Below are positions 36,584-45,869 of a DNA stretch of 64,000 bases, piece after piece (the first letter of the stretch is position 1; the number at the start of each line of letters is the position of its first letter). The notes below the pieces were generated by a model. That model worked only from the letters and a program-made list of their open reading frames with translations. It had not been told where the DNA came from and made no database searches. The stretch lies in assembly GCF_035967765.1 (NCBI RefSeq), contig NZ_JAYWIT010000003.1; one strand, given 5' to 3'. The stretch comes from Conexibacter stalactiti (GTDB lineage Bacteria > Actinomycetota > Thermoleophilia > Solirubrobacterales > Solirubrobacteraceae). The translations under genes were made by a program, and so were the position numbers.

Positions 36584-37444
36584 ATGGCCGAGCCCGAAGC
36601 GAAGATCTGTCTGACGTTCGATTTCGACGCGATCAGCGTCTGGCCGGGAGCGCTTGGCATGACGTCGCCGGCCGCGGTCTCACGCGGGGAGTTCTCGGGG
36701 CGCGTCGCGGTCCCGCGCGTGCTCGACATCCTGCGGCGTGAGGAGGTGAGCGCCACGTTCTTCGTCCCGGGGATCACGATCGAGGCATGGCCGGACCTGT
36801 GCCGGCGGATCCTCGACGAGGGGCACGAGATCGGCCATCACGGCTACCACCACATCACGCCCGTGACGCTGGACGAGGCGGCGGAGCGCGAGCAGCTCGA
36901 ACAGGGGCTGGAGGCGATGGACCGCGTCCTCGGCGGGCATCGCGCGGTCGGCTACCGCTCGCCCGGCGCCGAGCTGTCGGCCAACTCGACCCGACTGCTC
37001 GCCGAGCACGGCTTCCTCTACGAGTCGAGCATGAGCGCGCAGGACTTCGAGCCGTACTGGTGCCGGACCGGCGACGTGATCGAGCCCAACGGCGTCGCGA
37101 GGCTCGGGAACGAGATCGAGCTGTTGGAGATCCCCTTCAGCTGGACGCTCGACGACATGCCGCAGATGGAGTTCATCATGACCTCCGACGGCGTCTTCCT
37201 CGAAGGGCTCAGCGACCCGGAGAAGTGCCAGCGCATGTGGCTGGCCGACCTCGACTACATGGTCGAGGAGATCCCCGGCGGCGTGTTCACGATGTGCTTC
37301 CACCCGGAGATCATCGGCCGCGGGGCTCGCATCCGCGTGCTGGAGCGGATGATCGCGCGCGGCAAGGAGCACGGCGCGCGCTTCATGCCCGCGCGGGCCG
37401 CCGCCGAGGACTGGATCGGCCGCCACCCGTTGCGTGGGCAGTAG
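36584..37444 (+). CDS. Polysaccharide deacetylase family protein (NodB homology)
   Basis: A 286-aa NodB-type hydrolase. Motif 1 is LTFDFDAIS (metal and catalytic Asp), motif 2 GHHGYHH carries the metal histidines, and GYRSPGAELS is motif 3. Lower motifs lie at EIPFSW and the C-terminal MCFHPEIIGRG. This subgroup, related to PuuE and HpPgdA, acts on N-acyl groups of small substrates or peptidoglycan; there is no signal peptide, so a cytoplasmic substrate is more likely. A GACGGAGGA sequence gives a good ribosome-binding site. The downstream LuxR gene starts inside or directly after its stop, so it is probably co-transcribed. Confidence 0.88.
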   Translation: MAEPEAKICLTFDFDAISVWPGALGMTSPAAVSRGEFSGRVAVPRVLDILRREEVSATFFVPGITIEAWPDLCRRILDEGHEIGHHGYHHITPVTLDEAAEREQLEQGLEAMDRVLGGHRAVGYRSPGAELSANSTRLLAEHGFLYESSMSAQDFEPYWCRTGDVIEPNGVARLGNEIELLEIPFSWTLDDMPQMEFIMTSDGVFLEGLSDPEKCQRMWLADLDYMVEEIPGGVFTMCFHPEIIGRGARIRVLERMIARGKEHGARFMPARAAAEDWIGRHPLRGQ

Positions 37445-40163
37445 TCGCGTGCTGCGCGGTCGCCGCGACGAGTGCGCCGCGCTGGACAGACTGCTGCAGC
37501 GCGTTCGCGTGGGACAGAGCGCGGTGCTGGCCCTGCGGGGCGACGCCGGGATCGGCAAGACCGCGTTGCTGGAATACGTCGCCGAGCAGGCGACCACATG
37601 TCACGTCGTCCGCGTCGTCGGCGTGCAGGCCGAGATGGAGCTCGCGTTCGCGGGGCTGCACCAGCTGTGCGCGCCGATGCAGGACGGGATGGACACGCTG
37701 CCGGAACCGCAGGAGCAGGCGCTGCGGGTGGCGTTCGGGTTGCAGGAAGGGGGCGCGCCGAACCGCTTCCTCGTCGCGCTGGGGGCGCTCGGCCTGCTGG
37801 CCGGAGCGGCCGAGAGAGGGCCGCTCGTGTGCCTGATCGACGACGCGCAATGGCTCGATCGCGCCTCCGCGCAGGTGCTCGCCTTCGTCGCCCGTCGCCT
37901 GTTGGCCGAGCGGATCGCGATCGTCTTCGCGGTCCGCGAGCCGAGCGACGCCGCCGAGTTCGCCGGCCTGCCGGAGCTGCGGGTCGGAGGGCTCGCGGAC
38001 CCGGACGCCCGCGCGCTGCTGGAGTCCGCCGTGCCGGGGCGGGTCGACACGCGCGTGCGCGACCGGATCCTCGCCGAGACGCGCGGCAACCCGCTCGCGC
38101 TGCTCGAGCTGCCGCGCGGACTGACGCCGGCGCAGCTCGCGGGTGGGTTCGGACTGCCCGACGCGCGCCCCTTGTCGAGCCGCATCGAGCAGAGCTTCCT
38201 CGAGCGCGTCCGCGCGCTCTCGCCCGACACGCAGCGCTTGCTGCTCGCGGCGGCGGCCGAGCCGCTCGGCGACGCGAACCTGCTGTGGCGCGCGGCCGAC
38301 CGGCTCGGGATCGGCACCGAGGCATCCGGGCCGGCCGAGGCAGCCGGGCTGATCGTGTTCAGGGCGCACGCGCGCTTCACGCATCCGCTCGTCCGCTCGG
38401 CGGTCTACCGCGGGGCGGAGCCGCGTGAGCGCCGCGACGTCCACGCGGCGCTGGCGGAGTCGACCGACCCGGAGCTCGACCCGGACGGGCGCGCGTGGCA
38501 TCACGCGCACGCGACGGCGACGCCCGACGAGGCGGTCGCCGCCGAGCTGGTGCGCTCGGCCGACCGCGCGCGGCGCCGCAGCGGCCTGGCGGCGGCGGCC
38601 GCGTTTCTCCAGCGTGCGACCGAGCTGACGCCGGACCCCGTCATGCGCGTCGAGCGGGCCCTCGACGCGGCGCAGGCGAAGCTCGACGTCGCCGACGCCG
38701 CGTCGGCATCCGACCTGCTCGCTGCCGCCGAGCTCGGGCCGATCGGCCCGCTGCAGCGGGCGCGGCTGGAGCGGTTGCGCGCGCAGATCGCGTTCAACCG
38801 CCAGCGCGGACGTGACGCGCCGCCGCTGCTGCTCGCGGCGGCCGAGCGGCTCGATCCTCTCGACGCCGCGATGGCGCGCGAGACCTACCTCGAGGCGCTC
38901 GGGTCGGCGACGTTCGCCGGGCGCCTCGGCGCCGGCCCGGGCGTGCGCGACGTGGCCGAGGCCGCGCGTGCGTCGAATCGGGCGCAGGCTCCCGGTGCGG
39001 CCGACCCGCTGCTCGACGCCCTCGCGACGCGCTACACCGACGGGTACGCGGCGTCGGTCGCGCCGCTGCGGGAGGCGCTGCGCGCGTTCCGCGACCCCGG
39101 CGGCGGAGACGACGAGCGCTGGCTGTGGCTCGCGTGCCGCTTCGCGCAGGATCTCTGGGACGACGAGCTGTGGCACGAGCTCGCGACCCACGGCGTGCAC
39201 GTCGCGCGCGAGACCGGCGCGCTCAACCTGCTGCCGATCATGACCAACTTCCTCGCCGCGCTCAACGTCCATTCCGGGGCGTTCGCGACTGCCGCCGCGC
39301 TGGTCGACGAGGTCGACGTGCTGACGCAGACGACCGGGCTCCCGCCGCTCAAGTACGCCGCGTGCATGCTGGCCGCCGCGCGCGGCGATCAGGCGCAGGC
39401 GCAGCCGCTCTTCGACTACGGGTGGCAGAACGCGACGGAGCGCGGTGAGGGCTCGGCGCTCGGCCTGCTGAGCTGGCTGACCGCGCTGCTGCACAACGCC
39501 AACGGCCGCTACGGCGAGGCGCTGACGGCCGCGCAGCAGGCGTGCGAGCACGAGGACGTGATGTCGTACGGGTGGGCCCTGGTCGAGCTGGTCGAGGCCG
39601 CCGTTCGCAGCGGTCGGCCCGACGCGGCCGCCGCCGCGCTCGATCGCCTGAGCGAGCGCACGCAGGCGGCCGGCACCGAGTGGGCGCTGGGGGTCGAAGC
39701 ACGCTGCCGGGCGCTGGTGGACGCCGACGAGGCGCGCTACCGCGAGTCGATCGAGCGGCTCGCGCGCAGCCGCGCCGCGGTCGAGCTCGCGCGCAGCCGG
39801 CTGCTGTACGGAGAGTGGCTGCGGCGCGAGCACCGTCGCGCGGACGCGCGGGAGCTGCTGCGCGGCGCGCACGCAGACTTCAGCCGCTTCGGGGCGGCGG
39901 CGTTCGCCGAGCGCGCCCGCCGCGAGCTGCTGGCAACCGGCGAGACCGTGCGCAGCGGTGCCGCGGACCTGCGCGACGCCCTCACGCCGCAGGAGGTCCA
40001 GGTGGCGCGGCTGGCGCGCGAGGGCCACACCAACCCGGAGATCGGCGCCCAGCTGTTCATCAGCCCGCGCACCGTCGAGTACCACCTGCGCAAGGTGTTC
40101 CGCAAGCTCGACGTCAACAGCCGCCGGGAGCTGCGCGACGCGTTCGAGGAGCAGTTCGCCTGA
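37434..40163 (+). CDS. LAL-type LuxR family transcriptional regulator
   Basis: A 909-aa regulator. The N-terminal AAA/STAND ATPase has Walker A GDAGIGKT (36-43), Walker B VCLIDDAQWLD and sensor-type ETRGNPLALLELP. A long helical TPR-like middle follows (about 340-840). The C-terminal LuxR helix-turn-helix is LTPQEVQVARLAREGHTNPEIGAQ...SPRTVEYHLRKVFRKL (about 848-905). Such proteins activate secondary-metabolite or sugar genes. GTG at 37434 overlaps the deacetylase stop; GTG at 37449 just before LRGRRDECAALD is an equally good start. The overlap suggests it is expressed with, and may control, the deacetylase gene. No AGA-rich pattern is seen here. Confidence 0.92.
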   Translation: MGSSRVLRGRRDECAALDRLLQRVRVGQSAVLALRGDAGIGKTALLEYVAEQATTCHVVRVVGVQAEMELAFAGLHQLCAPMQDGMDTLPEPQEQALRVAFGLQEGGAPNRFLVALGALGLLAGAAERGPLVCLIDDAQWLDRASAQVLAFVARRLLAERIAIVFAVREPSDAAEFAGLPELRVGGLADPDARALLESAVPGRVDTRVRDRILAETRGNPLALLELPRGLTPAQLAGGFGLPDARPLSSRIEQSFLERVRALSPDTQRLLLAAAAEPLGDANLLWRAADRLGIGTEASGPAEAAGLIVFRAHARFTHPLVRSAVYRGAEPRERRDVHAALAESTDPELDPDGRAWHHAHATATPDEAVAAELVRSADRARRRSGLAAAAAFLQRATELTPDPVMRVERALDAAQAKLDVADAASASDLLAAAELGPIGPLQRARLERLRAQIAFNRQRGRDAPPLLLAAAERLDPLDAAMARETYLEALGSATFAGRLGAGPGVRDVAEAARASNRAQAPGAADPLLDALATRYTDGYAASVAPLREALRAFRDPGGGDDERWLWLACRFAQDLWDDELWHELATHGVHVARETGALNLLPIMTNFLAALNVHSGAFATAAALVDEVDVLTQTTGLPPLKYAACMLAAARGDQAQAQPLFDYGWQNATERGEGSALGLLSWLTALLHNANGRYGEALTAAQQACEHEDVMSYGWALVELVEAAVRSGRPDAAAAALDRLSERTQAAGTEWALGVEARCRALVDADEARYRESIERLARSRAAVELARSRLLYGEWLRREHRRADARELLRGAHADFSRFGAAAFAERARRELLATGETVRSGAADLRDALTPQEVQVARLAREGHTNPEIGAQLFISPRTVEYHLRKVFRKLDVNSRRELRDAFEEQFA

Positions 40164-40191
40164 CGCGTCGATCGGCGCCCGTCGTCGGCGT

Positions 40192-41751
40192 TCAGCGCAC
40201 GCGCACCGCGAGCGTCTGCGACGTCGCGCCCGCCCGGATGACGACGCGGTAGCTGCCCGCTCTCAGCGCACGGCGGCCGAATGCTCTGATCGTGCGCGTG
40301 GTCGTTCCCTTGCGCGCTCTGAGGGTGATCTTGCCGAGCGGTCTGCGCGCCCCTCTGCGCGTGACGGTGATCGTGACGGTGCTCGCGCGGCGCAGCGCGA
40401 GCGTGAGCGTGAAGCGGCGCGTTCCGCCTCTGGCGCTCGCGGTTCGCAGCGCCGGCGGGGTGCCGGTCGCGGCTCTTCTCTGCGCGGGGCCGACCGGCTG
40501 CTGGCCGCCCGGCGCCGGACCCGGTGCCGGCGCGGCGGCGCGGTCGACCGACTCGCAGGCCTGAAAGCCGTCCTGCGCGACCGTGTCGACCGCGTCGACC
40601 TGGGCGCTGTCGGCGCCGGAGCCGCAGTTGAGCGCGTCCGGCTCGCCGTCGCGGGCGAACAGCTGGTCGTTGCCGGCCGAGCAGCCGTACGCCGAGCACT
40701 GCGCGTAGTCGCCGAAGAGGCTGTCGAGACCGGGGCCGCCCTCGACGCGGTCGTCGCCCTCGCCGCCGTAGAGCGTGTCGTTGCCGGCCTCGCCGAACAG
40801 CTGGTCGGCGCCGGAGCCGCCCGTCAGCTCGTCGTTGCCGCCGCCGCCGCGAGCGAGGTCGTCGCCCATGTAGCCGTCGAAGGCGTCGTTGCCGGGCGTG
40901 CCCGTGTACGTGTCGTTGCCGGGGCTGCCGTGGACCTTCTCGAGATCGGAGCGGTAGTTGTCGCCCTCGCCCGGGGTGCCGTCATTGGCGGCGTCGTCGA
41001 GGCTGATCGCGACGCCGCCGGCGTGGTTGGAGAGCCGCAGCTCGTCGAAGCCGGGGCCGCCGCGGACGTCGTCGGCGCCCTGACCGGTGTCGTCGTCGCC
41101 GATCACGTCGTTGCCGGCGCCGCCGTCCTCGACGTCGTTGCCGGCGCCGCCGCGCAGCTTGTCGTCGTTGTCGCCGCCGGCGAGCTGGTCGTTGCCGTCC
41201 TGGCCCCACAGCTCGTCGTTGCCGGGGCCGCCTGTCAGCACGTCGTCGCCCGGGTCGCCGCGCAGCTGGTCGTCCCCTCCGCGGCCGTCGAAGTGGTCGG
41301 GTCCGGCGCCGCCGACGAGGGAGTCGCTGGCGCTGCCGCCGGTCACGGTCGCGACCTGATCCGCCGGGCAGCCGGTCGGCCGTGAGAAGTCGCCCGGACC
41401 GTCACCGAGGGCGGCCGTGATCGTCGGCACGCAGACGTTCTCGAACATCAGTCTGTCCGCGCCGCCCTGATAGTTCGCGACCACCGCGGTCGCTGCGCCC
41501 GGGCAGTGGAAGTAGGTGCCGAGCACCGGCAGATCCACCTGCGTGCAGCTGCTCATGTTCACGACGCCGCTGGAGTTGCGGACGGTGACGGTGCTGGTCC
41601 CGTTGTCGAACCCGAGGTAGGTGACGTTGTCGCCGCTGCCCTCGATCCCGATCGTCGTGCCGCTGTACGTGAGCGTGATGACCGCCGAGGCGTTCTGGGC
41701 GAAGGCGAGCGAGGCGATCAGGACGAACGCGGCGAGCAGGGATCGGAGCAT
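40192..41751 (-). CDS. Secreted RTX-type calcium-binding repeat protein
   Basis: A 519-aa exported protein. Signal peptide 1-23 (LLAAFVLIASLAFAQNASA) and an N-terminal beta region with paired cysteines come first. About 17 GGxGxDxLxGG-type nonapeptides follow (about 135-350, e.g. GGPGNDELWGQDGNDQLAGG), which fold as a calcium-binding parallel beta roll. After a Pro-rich linker, an Arg-rich C-terminal beta module ends the protein. Unlike classical RTX toxins there is an N-terminal Sec signal, so type I secretion is not implied. The role is unknown, possibly matrix or surface. It is convergent with the LuxR gene. Confidence 0.88.
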   Translation of the reverse strand: MLRSLLAAFVLIASLAFAQNASAVITLTYSGTTIGIEGSGDNVTYLGFDNGTSTVTVRNSSGVVNMSSCTQVDLPVLGTYFHCPGAATAVVANYQGGADRLMFENVCVPTITAALGDGPGDFSRPTGCPADQVATVTGGSASDSLVGGAGPDHFDGRGGDDQLRGDPGDDVLTGGPGNDELWGQDGNDQLAGGDNDDKLRGGAGNDVEDGGAGNDVIGDDDTGQGADDVRGGPGFDELRLSNHAGGVAISLDDAANDGTPGEGDNYRSDLEKVHGSPGNDTYTGTPGNDAFDGYMGDDLARGGGGNDELTGGSGADQLFGEAGNDTLYGGEGDDRVEGGPGLDSLFGDYAQCSAYGCSAGNDQLFARDGEPDALNCGSGADSAQVDAVDTVAQDGFQACESVDRAAAPAPGPAPGGQQPVGPAQRRAATGTPPALRTASARGGTRRFTLTLALRRASTVTITVTRRGARRPLGKITLRARKGTTTRTIRAFGRRALRAGSYRVVIRAGATSQTLAVRVR

Positions 41752-41873
41752 CGCGCGAGCGTAGGCAGCGGCTGCGCGACCCGCATCAGGGAAAACACGG
41801 GCGCACGACCCATCCGTCAGTCCCGAACACCGGTTGGGCGCGATCGGGGCCGCTGGGAACGTCGTCGCGGCAT

Positions 41874-41893
41874 GTGGGCCGAGAGGGGCCCAC
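41874..41893 (+). promoter_or_regulatory. 7-bp inverted repeat upstream of livK
   Basis: GTGGGCC and GGCCCAC flank a 6-nt spacer, 23 bp before the livK start and just ahead of its ribosome-binding site GGAGGAG. It could regulate initiation or be an operator. No consensus is recognised. Confidence 0.3.
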
Positions 41894-41916
41894 TCGGCGA
41901 CGGAGGAGTGAGAGAG

Positions 41917-43146
41917 ATGGAGTCAAGGGTCCTCACGCGGACGCGCGGTGTCTTCGCAGCGCTGGCGGCTGGTGCGCTGCTCGTCACGGCGGGCTGCGGG
42001 TCGAGCGATGACAGCTCGGCGACCGGCAGCTCCGGCAGCGGCGGCGAGAAGGGCGAGATCGTGATCGGCGCAACCGGGCCGCTCTCCGGTCCCGCGGCGT
42101 CACTCGGCGAGCTGTACAAGGGCATGGAGGCCAAGCTCGACGAGATCAACAGCAGAGGCGGCATAGACGGCAACAGAGTCAAGCTGGTCGTCAAGGACGA
42201 TCAGCTCAACCCGGCGAACACGCCCGGCGTCGCGCGGCAGCTCGTCGAGGGCGACGACGTCTCGATGATGTGCGGCGTCGCCGGCTCGCCGACGACGGTC
42301 TCGATCATGCCGTACCTGAAGGCGCGCAGAATCGCGCTCGTGGCGGCCGCCGGCTCCTCGGAGCTGACCGACGACAACGCCTACCTGCCGCTGCCGACCT
42401 ATCCCTCGCTCGCCGCCGGCATCACGAAGTACGCGGTCGAGGACCTCGGCAAGAGAAAGGTCGCGATCGCCTACAGCGACGACGCCGTCGGCAACCCGAC
42501 GCTGGCCGGCGCGAAGTGGCAGCTGGAGCAGATGGGGCTGGAGCCGGTCGCCGAGGTGAAGTTCAACGGCCAGGCGCCCGACCAGAGCGCGACGGCGGCG
42601 AAGCTGAAGGCCTCCGGCGCCGACTTCGTCGTCGTCAACAACACCGCCCCGATCGTCGCGAGCGTCATCCGCGCCGCGGCGAAGGTCGGCTACAAGCCCG
42701 AGTGGGGCGTCCTGTGGCCGGCGCTGAACCGCGGCCTCGTCGACCTCAGCGGCGGCACGATCGACGACAACGTCGTCTTCGCCTCGCCCTTCCCGCTCGG
42801 CGACTCCGACAGAGCGCAGACCTTCCGCGACGCGCTCAGAACCTCCGGCCAGGACGCCGACGAGACCGACAGCATCGTGATGCTCGGCTGGGTCACCGCG
42901 ACGGCCTGCCTGGAGGTCATCAAGCGCGCGGTCGAGGAGGCCGGCGGCAACAAGCCCTCGCGCGAGCAGATCGTCGAGGCGATGCCCGGCATGACCTACT
43001 CCGACGAGTACGTCTCGAACCTCGAGTGGACCGAGGAGAACCACACGGTCAAGGGCGAGGCGCTGATCGTCGGCATCAGAGACGGCAGATTCGAGGCGCT
43101 GACCGACTTCCAGCCGCTGCCCGAAGCCCCCGAGGGCGAAGGCTGA
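41917..43146 (+). CDS. livK: Branched-chain amino-acid-type ABC transporter, substrate-binding lipoprotein
   Basis: A 409-aa lipoprotein with lipobox VTAGC (Cys27), so anchored outside the membrane. It has a type I periplasmic-binding fold: IGATGPLSGPAASLGELYKGM, GVAGSPTTVSIMPYL, VAIAYSDDAVGNP, and a C-terminal MPGMTYSDEYVSNLEW. The family binds leucine, other amino acids, or small organic acids and amides. The start at 41917 has GGAGGAG eight bases upstream. It heads a five-gene importer operon, and the CoA-ligase genes nearby make an organic-acid ligand plausible. AGA codons are frequent here, unlike in the permeases and ATPases. Confidence 0.93.
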   Translation: MESRVLTRTRGVFAALAAGALLVTAGCGSSDDSSATGSSGSGGEKGEIVIGATGPLSGPAASLGELYKGMEAKLDEINSRGGIDGNRVKLVVKDDQLNPANTPGVARQLVEGDDVSMMCGVAGSPTTVSIMPYLKARRIALVAAAGSSELTDDNAYLPLPTYPSLAAGITKYAVEDLGKRKVAIAYSDDAVGNPTLAGAKWQLEQMGLEPVAEVKFNGQAPDQSATAAKLKASGADFVVVNNTAPIVASVIRAAAKVGYKPEWGVLWPALNRGLVDLSGGTIDDNVVFASPFPLGDSDRAQTFRDALRTSGQDADETDSIVMLGWVTATACLEVIKRAVEEAGGNKPSREQIVEAMPGMTYSDEYVSNLEWTEENHTVKGEALIVGIRDGRFEALTDFQPLPEAPEGEG

Positions 43147-43176
43147 GCCCGGCGGCCCGCTGAGGAGGCACGAACG

Positions 43177-44049
43177 ATGGATCTCTTCGAAACGAGCTTG
43201 ATCTCAGGCATCGTCAGCGGGCTGCTCTACGCCCTCGCCGGCGTCGGCCTGGTGGTCATCTACCGCGTGTCCGGCTACGTCAGCTTCGCCCAGGGCGACA
43301 TCGCGGCCGTCGCGCTCTACCTGGGCTTCTGGCTGCACCAGGGCGGCGCCCCGTACCTGCTGGTCGCCGCCTCGGTGGTGGTCGCCGGGGCGGTGCTCGG
43401 CGGGCTGATCGGCCGCTTCGTCGTCGTCCCGATGGAGCGCTTCGGCATCCTCGCGGCCGCGATGGCGACGATTGCCGTCGGGATCACGATCCAGGGGATG
43501 GAGAACGCCTTCATCGGCGGCGAGGCGCGCCCCTTCCCGTCCGCGGGCGAGAGCGTCGCGCTGACGATCGGGTCGGTCTCGCTGACCTGGGCCGACGTGA
43601 TCTCGTTCCTCGTCTGCGGCGTGATCGTCGCGGCGCTGGCGACCGGCTTCAAGCGCACGCGCGTCGGCATCGCGATGCGCGCGGTGCACGACAACCCCAG
43701 CGCCGCCGAGATGCTCGGCGTGGCGTCGGTCTCGCTCAAGCGGATGAGCTGGATCGTCTCCGGCGCGCTCGCCGGCGTCACCGGCCTCTTCATCGCGCCG
43801 GTCTACTCGCTGACGCCGACGAGCGTCAACGCGATCGTCGTCTTCGGCTTCGCGGCGATCGTCGTCGGCGGATTCGACTCGATCGCCGGCGCCGTCGTCG
43901 CCGGCATGGTGATCGGCGTCGCGACCAACCTGACCGCCGCCTACATCAATCCCGACCTCGTGACGACGTCGCTGTTCCTGATGCTCGTCACCGTCCTGCT
44001 GATCCGCCCCCAGGGGCTGTTCGGCCGACGACCGATGGCACGGGTCTAG
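43177..44049 (+). CDS. livH: Branched-chain-type ABC transporter permease LivH
   Basis: A 290-aa inner-membrane permease with eight or so hydrophobic helices, starting SLISGIVSGLLYALAGVGLVVIYRVSGYVSF. The family loop after the middle helices is AMRAVHDNPSAAEMLGVA, followed by VFGFAAIVVGGFDSIAGAVVAG near the C-terminus. It pairs with LivM to form the channel. GAGGAGG lies at a good distance from the ATG. It follows livK by 30 bp. Confidence 0.95.
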   Translation: MDLFETSLISGIVSGLLYALAGVGLVVIYRVSGYVSFAQGDIAAVALYLGFWLHQGGAPYLLVAASVVVAGAVLGGLIGRFVVVPMERFGILAAAMATIAVGITIQGMENAFIGGEARPFPSAGESVALTIGSVSLTWADVISFLVCGVIVAALATGFKRTRVGIAMRAVHDNPSAAEMLGVASVSLKRMSWIVSGALAGVTGLFIAPVYSLTPTSVNAIVVFGFAAIVVGGFDSIAGAVVAGMVIGVATNLTAAYINPDLVTTSLFLMLVTVLLIRPQGLFGRRPMARV

Positions 44050-44058
44050 GGAGGCCTG

Positions 44059-45105
44059 ATGAGCACCACACGCGCAGCTCCCGCCACGACCAACGGCCGT
44101 CCGCCGCGCGACGAACGCGTCGCGGCGTCGATCCGCACCGGGCGGGGCATCCTGCTGCCCGGCCGGATCCTGCTGCTGGTCCTCGTCGCGATCGTCGTCC
44201 TGATCGCGGGGATGACCGGCGACAACCCGCTCAAGTACTCGCTGATCATCGGCACGATCTACGCGATCGCGATCCTCGGCAACAACGCGATCACGGGCAC
44301 GCTCGGCGAGATCAACCTCGCGGCCGGCGCCTTCATGGCGATCGGCGCCTACACCGCCTCGTACACGCTCAGCAGAGGCTGGGGCCTGGCGACGGTGGTG
44401 CTGGCGGTGATCGTCGTGAGCCTGCTGCTCGGCCTGCTGATCGCGATCCCCACCGTCCGCCTCTCGGGCCTCTTCACGGCGCTGGCGACCTTCGCGCTCG
44501 CGTACGCGGTCCCGGACCTCGCGCTCGCGCTGTCGTCGATCACCGGCGGCGACGCCGGCACGGCGATCACCCCGCCGATCATCGGCGACACGCTGATCGA
44601 CGGCTCCGCGACGGAGCTGCTGATCGCCGTCGTGGTCCTCTTCGTCGTGCTGGCGGCGGTGAACCTCTGGCTCTTCAGCCGCTCGATCGGCAGCCGGCTG
44701 CTGACCGTCGGCGAGGCGCCGCACGCGGCGCGCAGCTTCGGGCTGCGGCCGTCGCTGCTGAAGATCGCCGTCTGGACCTGGGCCGCGCTGCTGGGCGGGA
44801 TCGCGGGCCTCTGCTACGCGCTCGCGGTCGGCTTCCTCAACCCGACGGTCTTCACCGTCTTCCTGTCGATCTCGCTGCTGGCGGGCGGCCTCGTCGGCGG
44901 CTCCCGCAGCGTCGTCGGCGCCTGGCTCGGCGGGCTGCTGGTCGGGACGCTGCCGCCGAACATCCAGTCGGTCGTGCCGGCCTCCTCGACCGGGATCGTC
45001 TTCGGCGTGGTGCTGCTCGCGGCGCTGCTGGCCGGCAGCGGCGGCCTCGGCCAGCTGCTCGAACGGGGCACGATCGCCCCGCTGATGCGGAGGAAGGGAC
45101 GATGA
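44059..45105 (+). CDS. livM: Branched-chain-type ABC transporter permease LivM
   Basis: A 348-aa permease. The cytosolic N-terminus is longer and basic; helices then begin with ILLLVLVAIVVLIAGM. LivM-type strings are GNNAITGTLGEINLAAGAFMAIGAY and GEAPHAARSFGLRPSLLKIAVW, the latter contacting the ATPase. It closes the transmembrane part of the importer. Its stop overlaps the ATG of livG (ATGA), so expression is coupled. Confidence 0.94.
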   Translation: MSTTRAAPATTNGRPPRDERVAASIRTGRGILLPGRILLLVLVAIVVLIAGMTGDNPLKYSLIIGTIYAIAILGNNAITGTLGEINLAAGAFMAIGAYTASYTLSRGWGLATVVLAVIVVSLLLGLLIAIPTVRLSGLFTALATFALAYAVPDLALALSSITGGDAGTAITPPIIGDTLIDGSATELLIAVVVLFVVLAAVNLWLFSRSIGSRLLTVGEAPHAARSFGLRPSLLKIAVWTWAALLGGIAGLCYALAVGFLNPTVFTVFLSISLLAGGLVGGSRSVVGAWLGGLLVGTLPPNIQSVVPASSTGIVFGVVLLAALLAGSGGLGQLLERGTIAPLMRRKGR

Positions 45106-45869
45106 CGGCAGATCTTCTCGACGGCAGCGCCGTCGGCATGCGGTTCGGCGGCGTGCACGCGCTGCGCGAGGTCGACGTGGCCCTGCAACCCGGGCGGCGG
45201 CTCGGCTTGATCGGGCCCAACGGCTCCGGCAAGACGACGCTGCTGAACGTCTTGAGCGGGGTCTACCGGGCCACCTCAGGAGCGATCCACTTCAGAGGCC
45301 GCTCGATCGATCGCCTCGGACCGGGCGCCCGCGCGCGGCTCGGGATCGTCCGCACCTTCCAGCACCCGCAGCTGGCCGCGAGCCTCACGATCGCCGAGAA
45401 CGTCCGCCTCGGCGCGGCGCTCGGGCGGCGGGTGCACGGCAGCTCGGCGGCGGAGGAGACGGCGCGCGTCGACGCGGCGCTGGAGCTGTTCGGCTGCGCG
45501 GCGTACGGCGAGGGGCTTCCCGACGAGGTCCCCTACGGCGTGCGCAAGATGGCCGAGGTCGCGCGCGCGGCGGCGGTCGAGCCCGTCGTCCTGCTGCTCG
45601 ACGAGCCGGCGGCGGGGCTCAGCCGCGAGGAGCGCAGCGAACTGATCGAGGCGATCGAGCGCTACTACCGCGAGCATCCCCAGACGGCGCTGTGCCTCGT
45701 CGAGCACGACGTCCCGCTCGTCACCGCGCTCTGCCCGGAGCTGCTCGTCCTCGCCGCCGGCCAGGCGCTCGCGTCGGGGCCGGCGCAGGAGGTCGTGCGC
45801 GACGAGCAGGTGCGGGTCGCGTACCTCGGCGAGAACGTCGAGCTCAAGGACACGGAGGAGGTGGGCTGA
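45102..45869 (+). CDS. livG: Branched-chain-type ABC transporter ATPase LivG
   Basis: A 255-aa ATPase. Walker A is GPNGSGKT (38-45), Q-loop GIVRTFQHPQLAASLT, Walker B VVLLLDEPAAGLS and switch His in LVEHD. The signature motif, often LPYGxQRxxEIARAL in LivG, reads VPYGVRKMAEVARAA here, so the canonical Gln after Gly is a Val. This may be a subfamily trait. The stop overlaps the livF start (TGATG). Confidence 0.93.
   Translation: MTADLLDGSAVGMRFGGVHALREVDVALQPGRRLGLIGPNGSGKTTLLNVLSGVYRATSGAIHFRGRSIDRLGPGARARLGIVRTFQHPQLAASLTIAENVRLGAALGRRVHGSSAAEETARVDAALELFGCAAYGEGLPDEVPYGVRKMAEVARAAAVEPVVLLLDEPAAGLSREERSELIEAIERYYREHPQTALCLVEHDVPLVTALCPELLVLAAGQALASGPAQEVVRDEQVRVAYLGENVELKDTEEVG

Noticed and set aside
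40700..41340. Regularly spaced short repeats suggestive of CRISPR
   Set aside because: They encode in-frame RTX nonapeptides, are imperfect and lack unique spacers of constant length.
41960..42020. Antibiotic-resistance reading of the APH-family genes and ABC importer
   Set aside because: The phosphotransferases belong to the FadE36/ACAD10/LvaA type and sit with CoA enzymes; nothing points to aminoglycoside modification.
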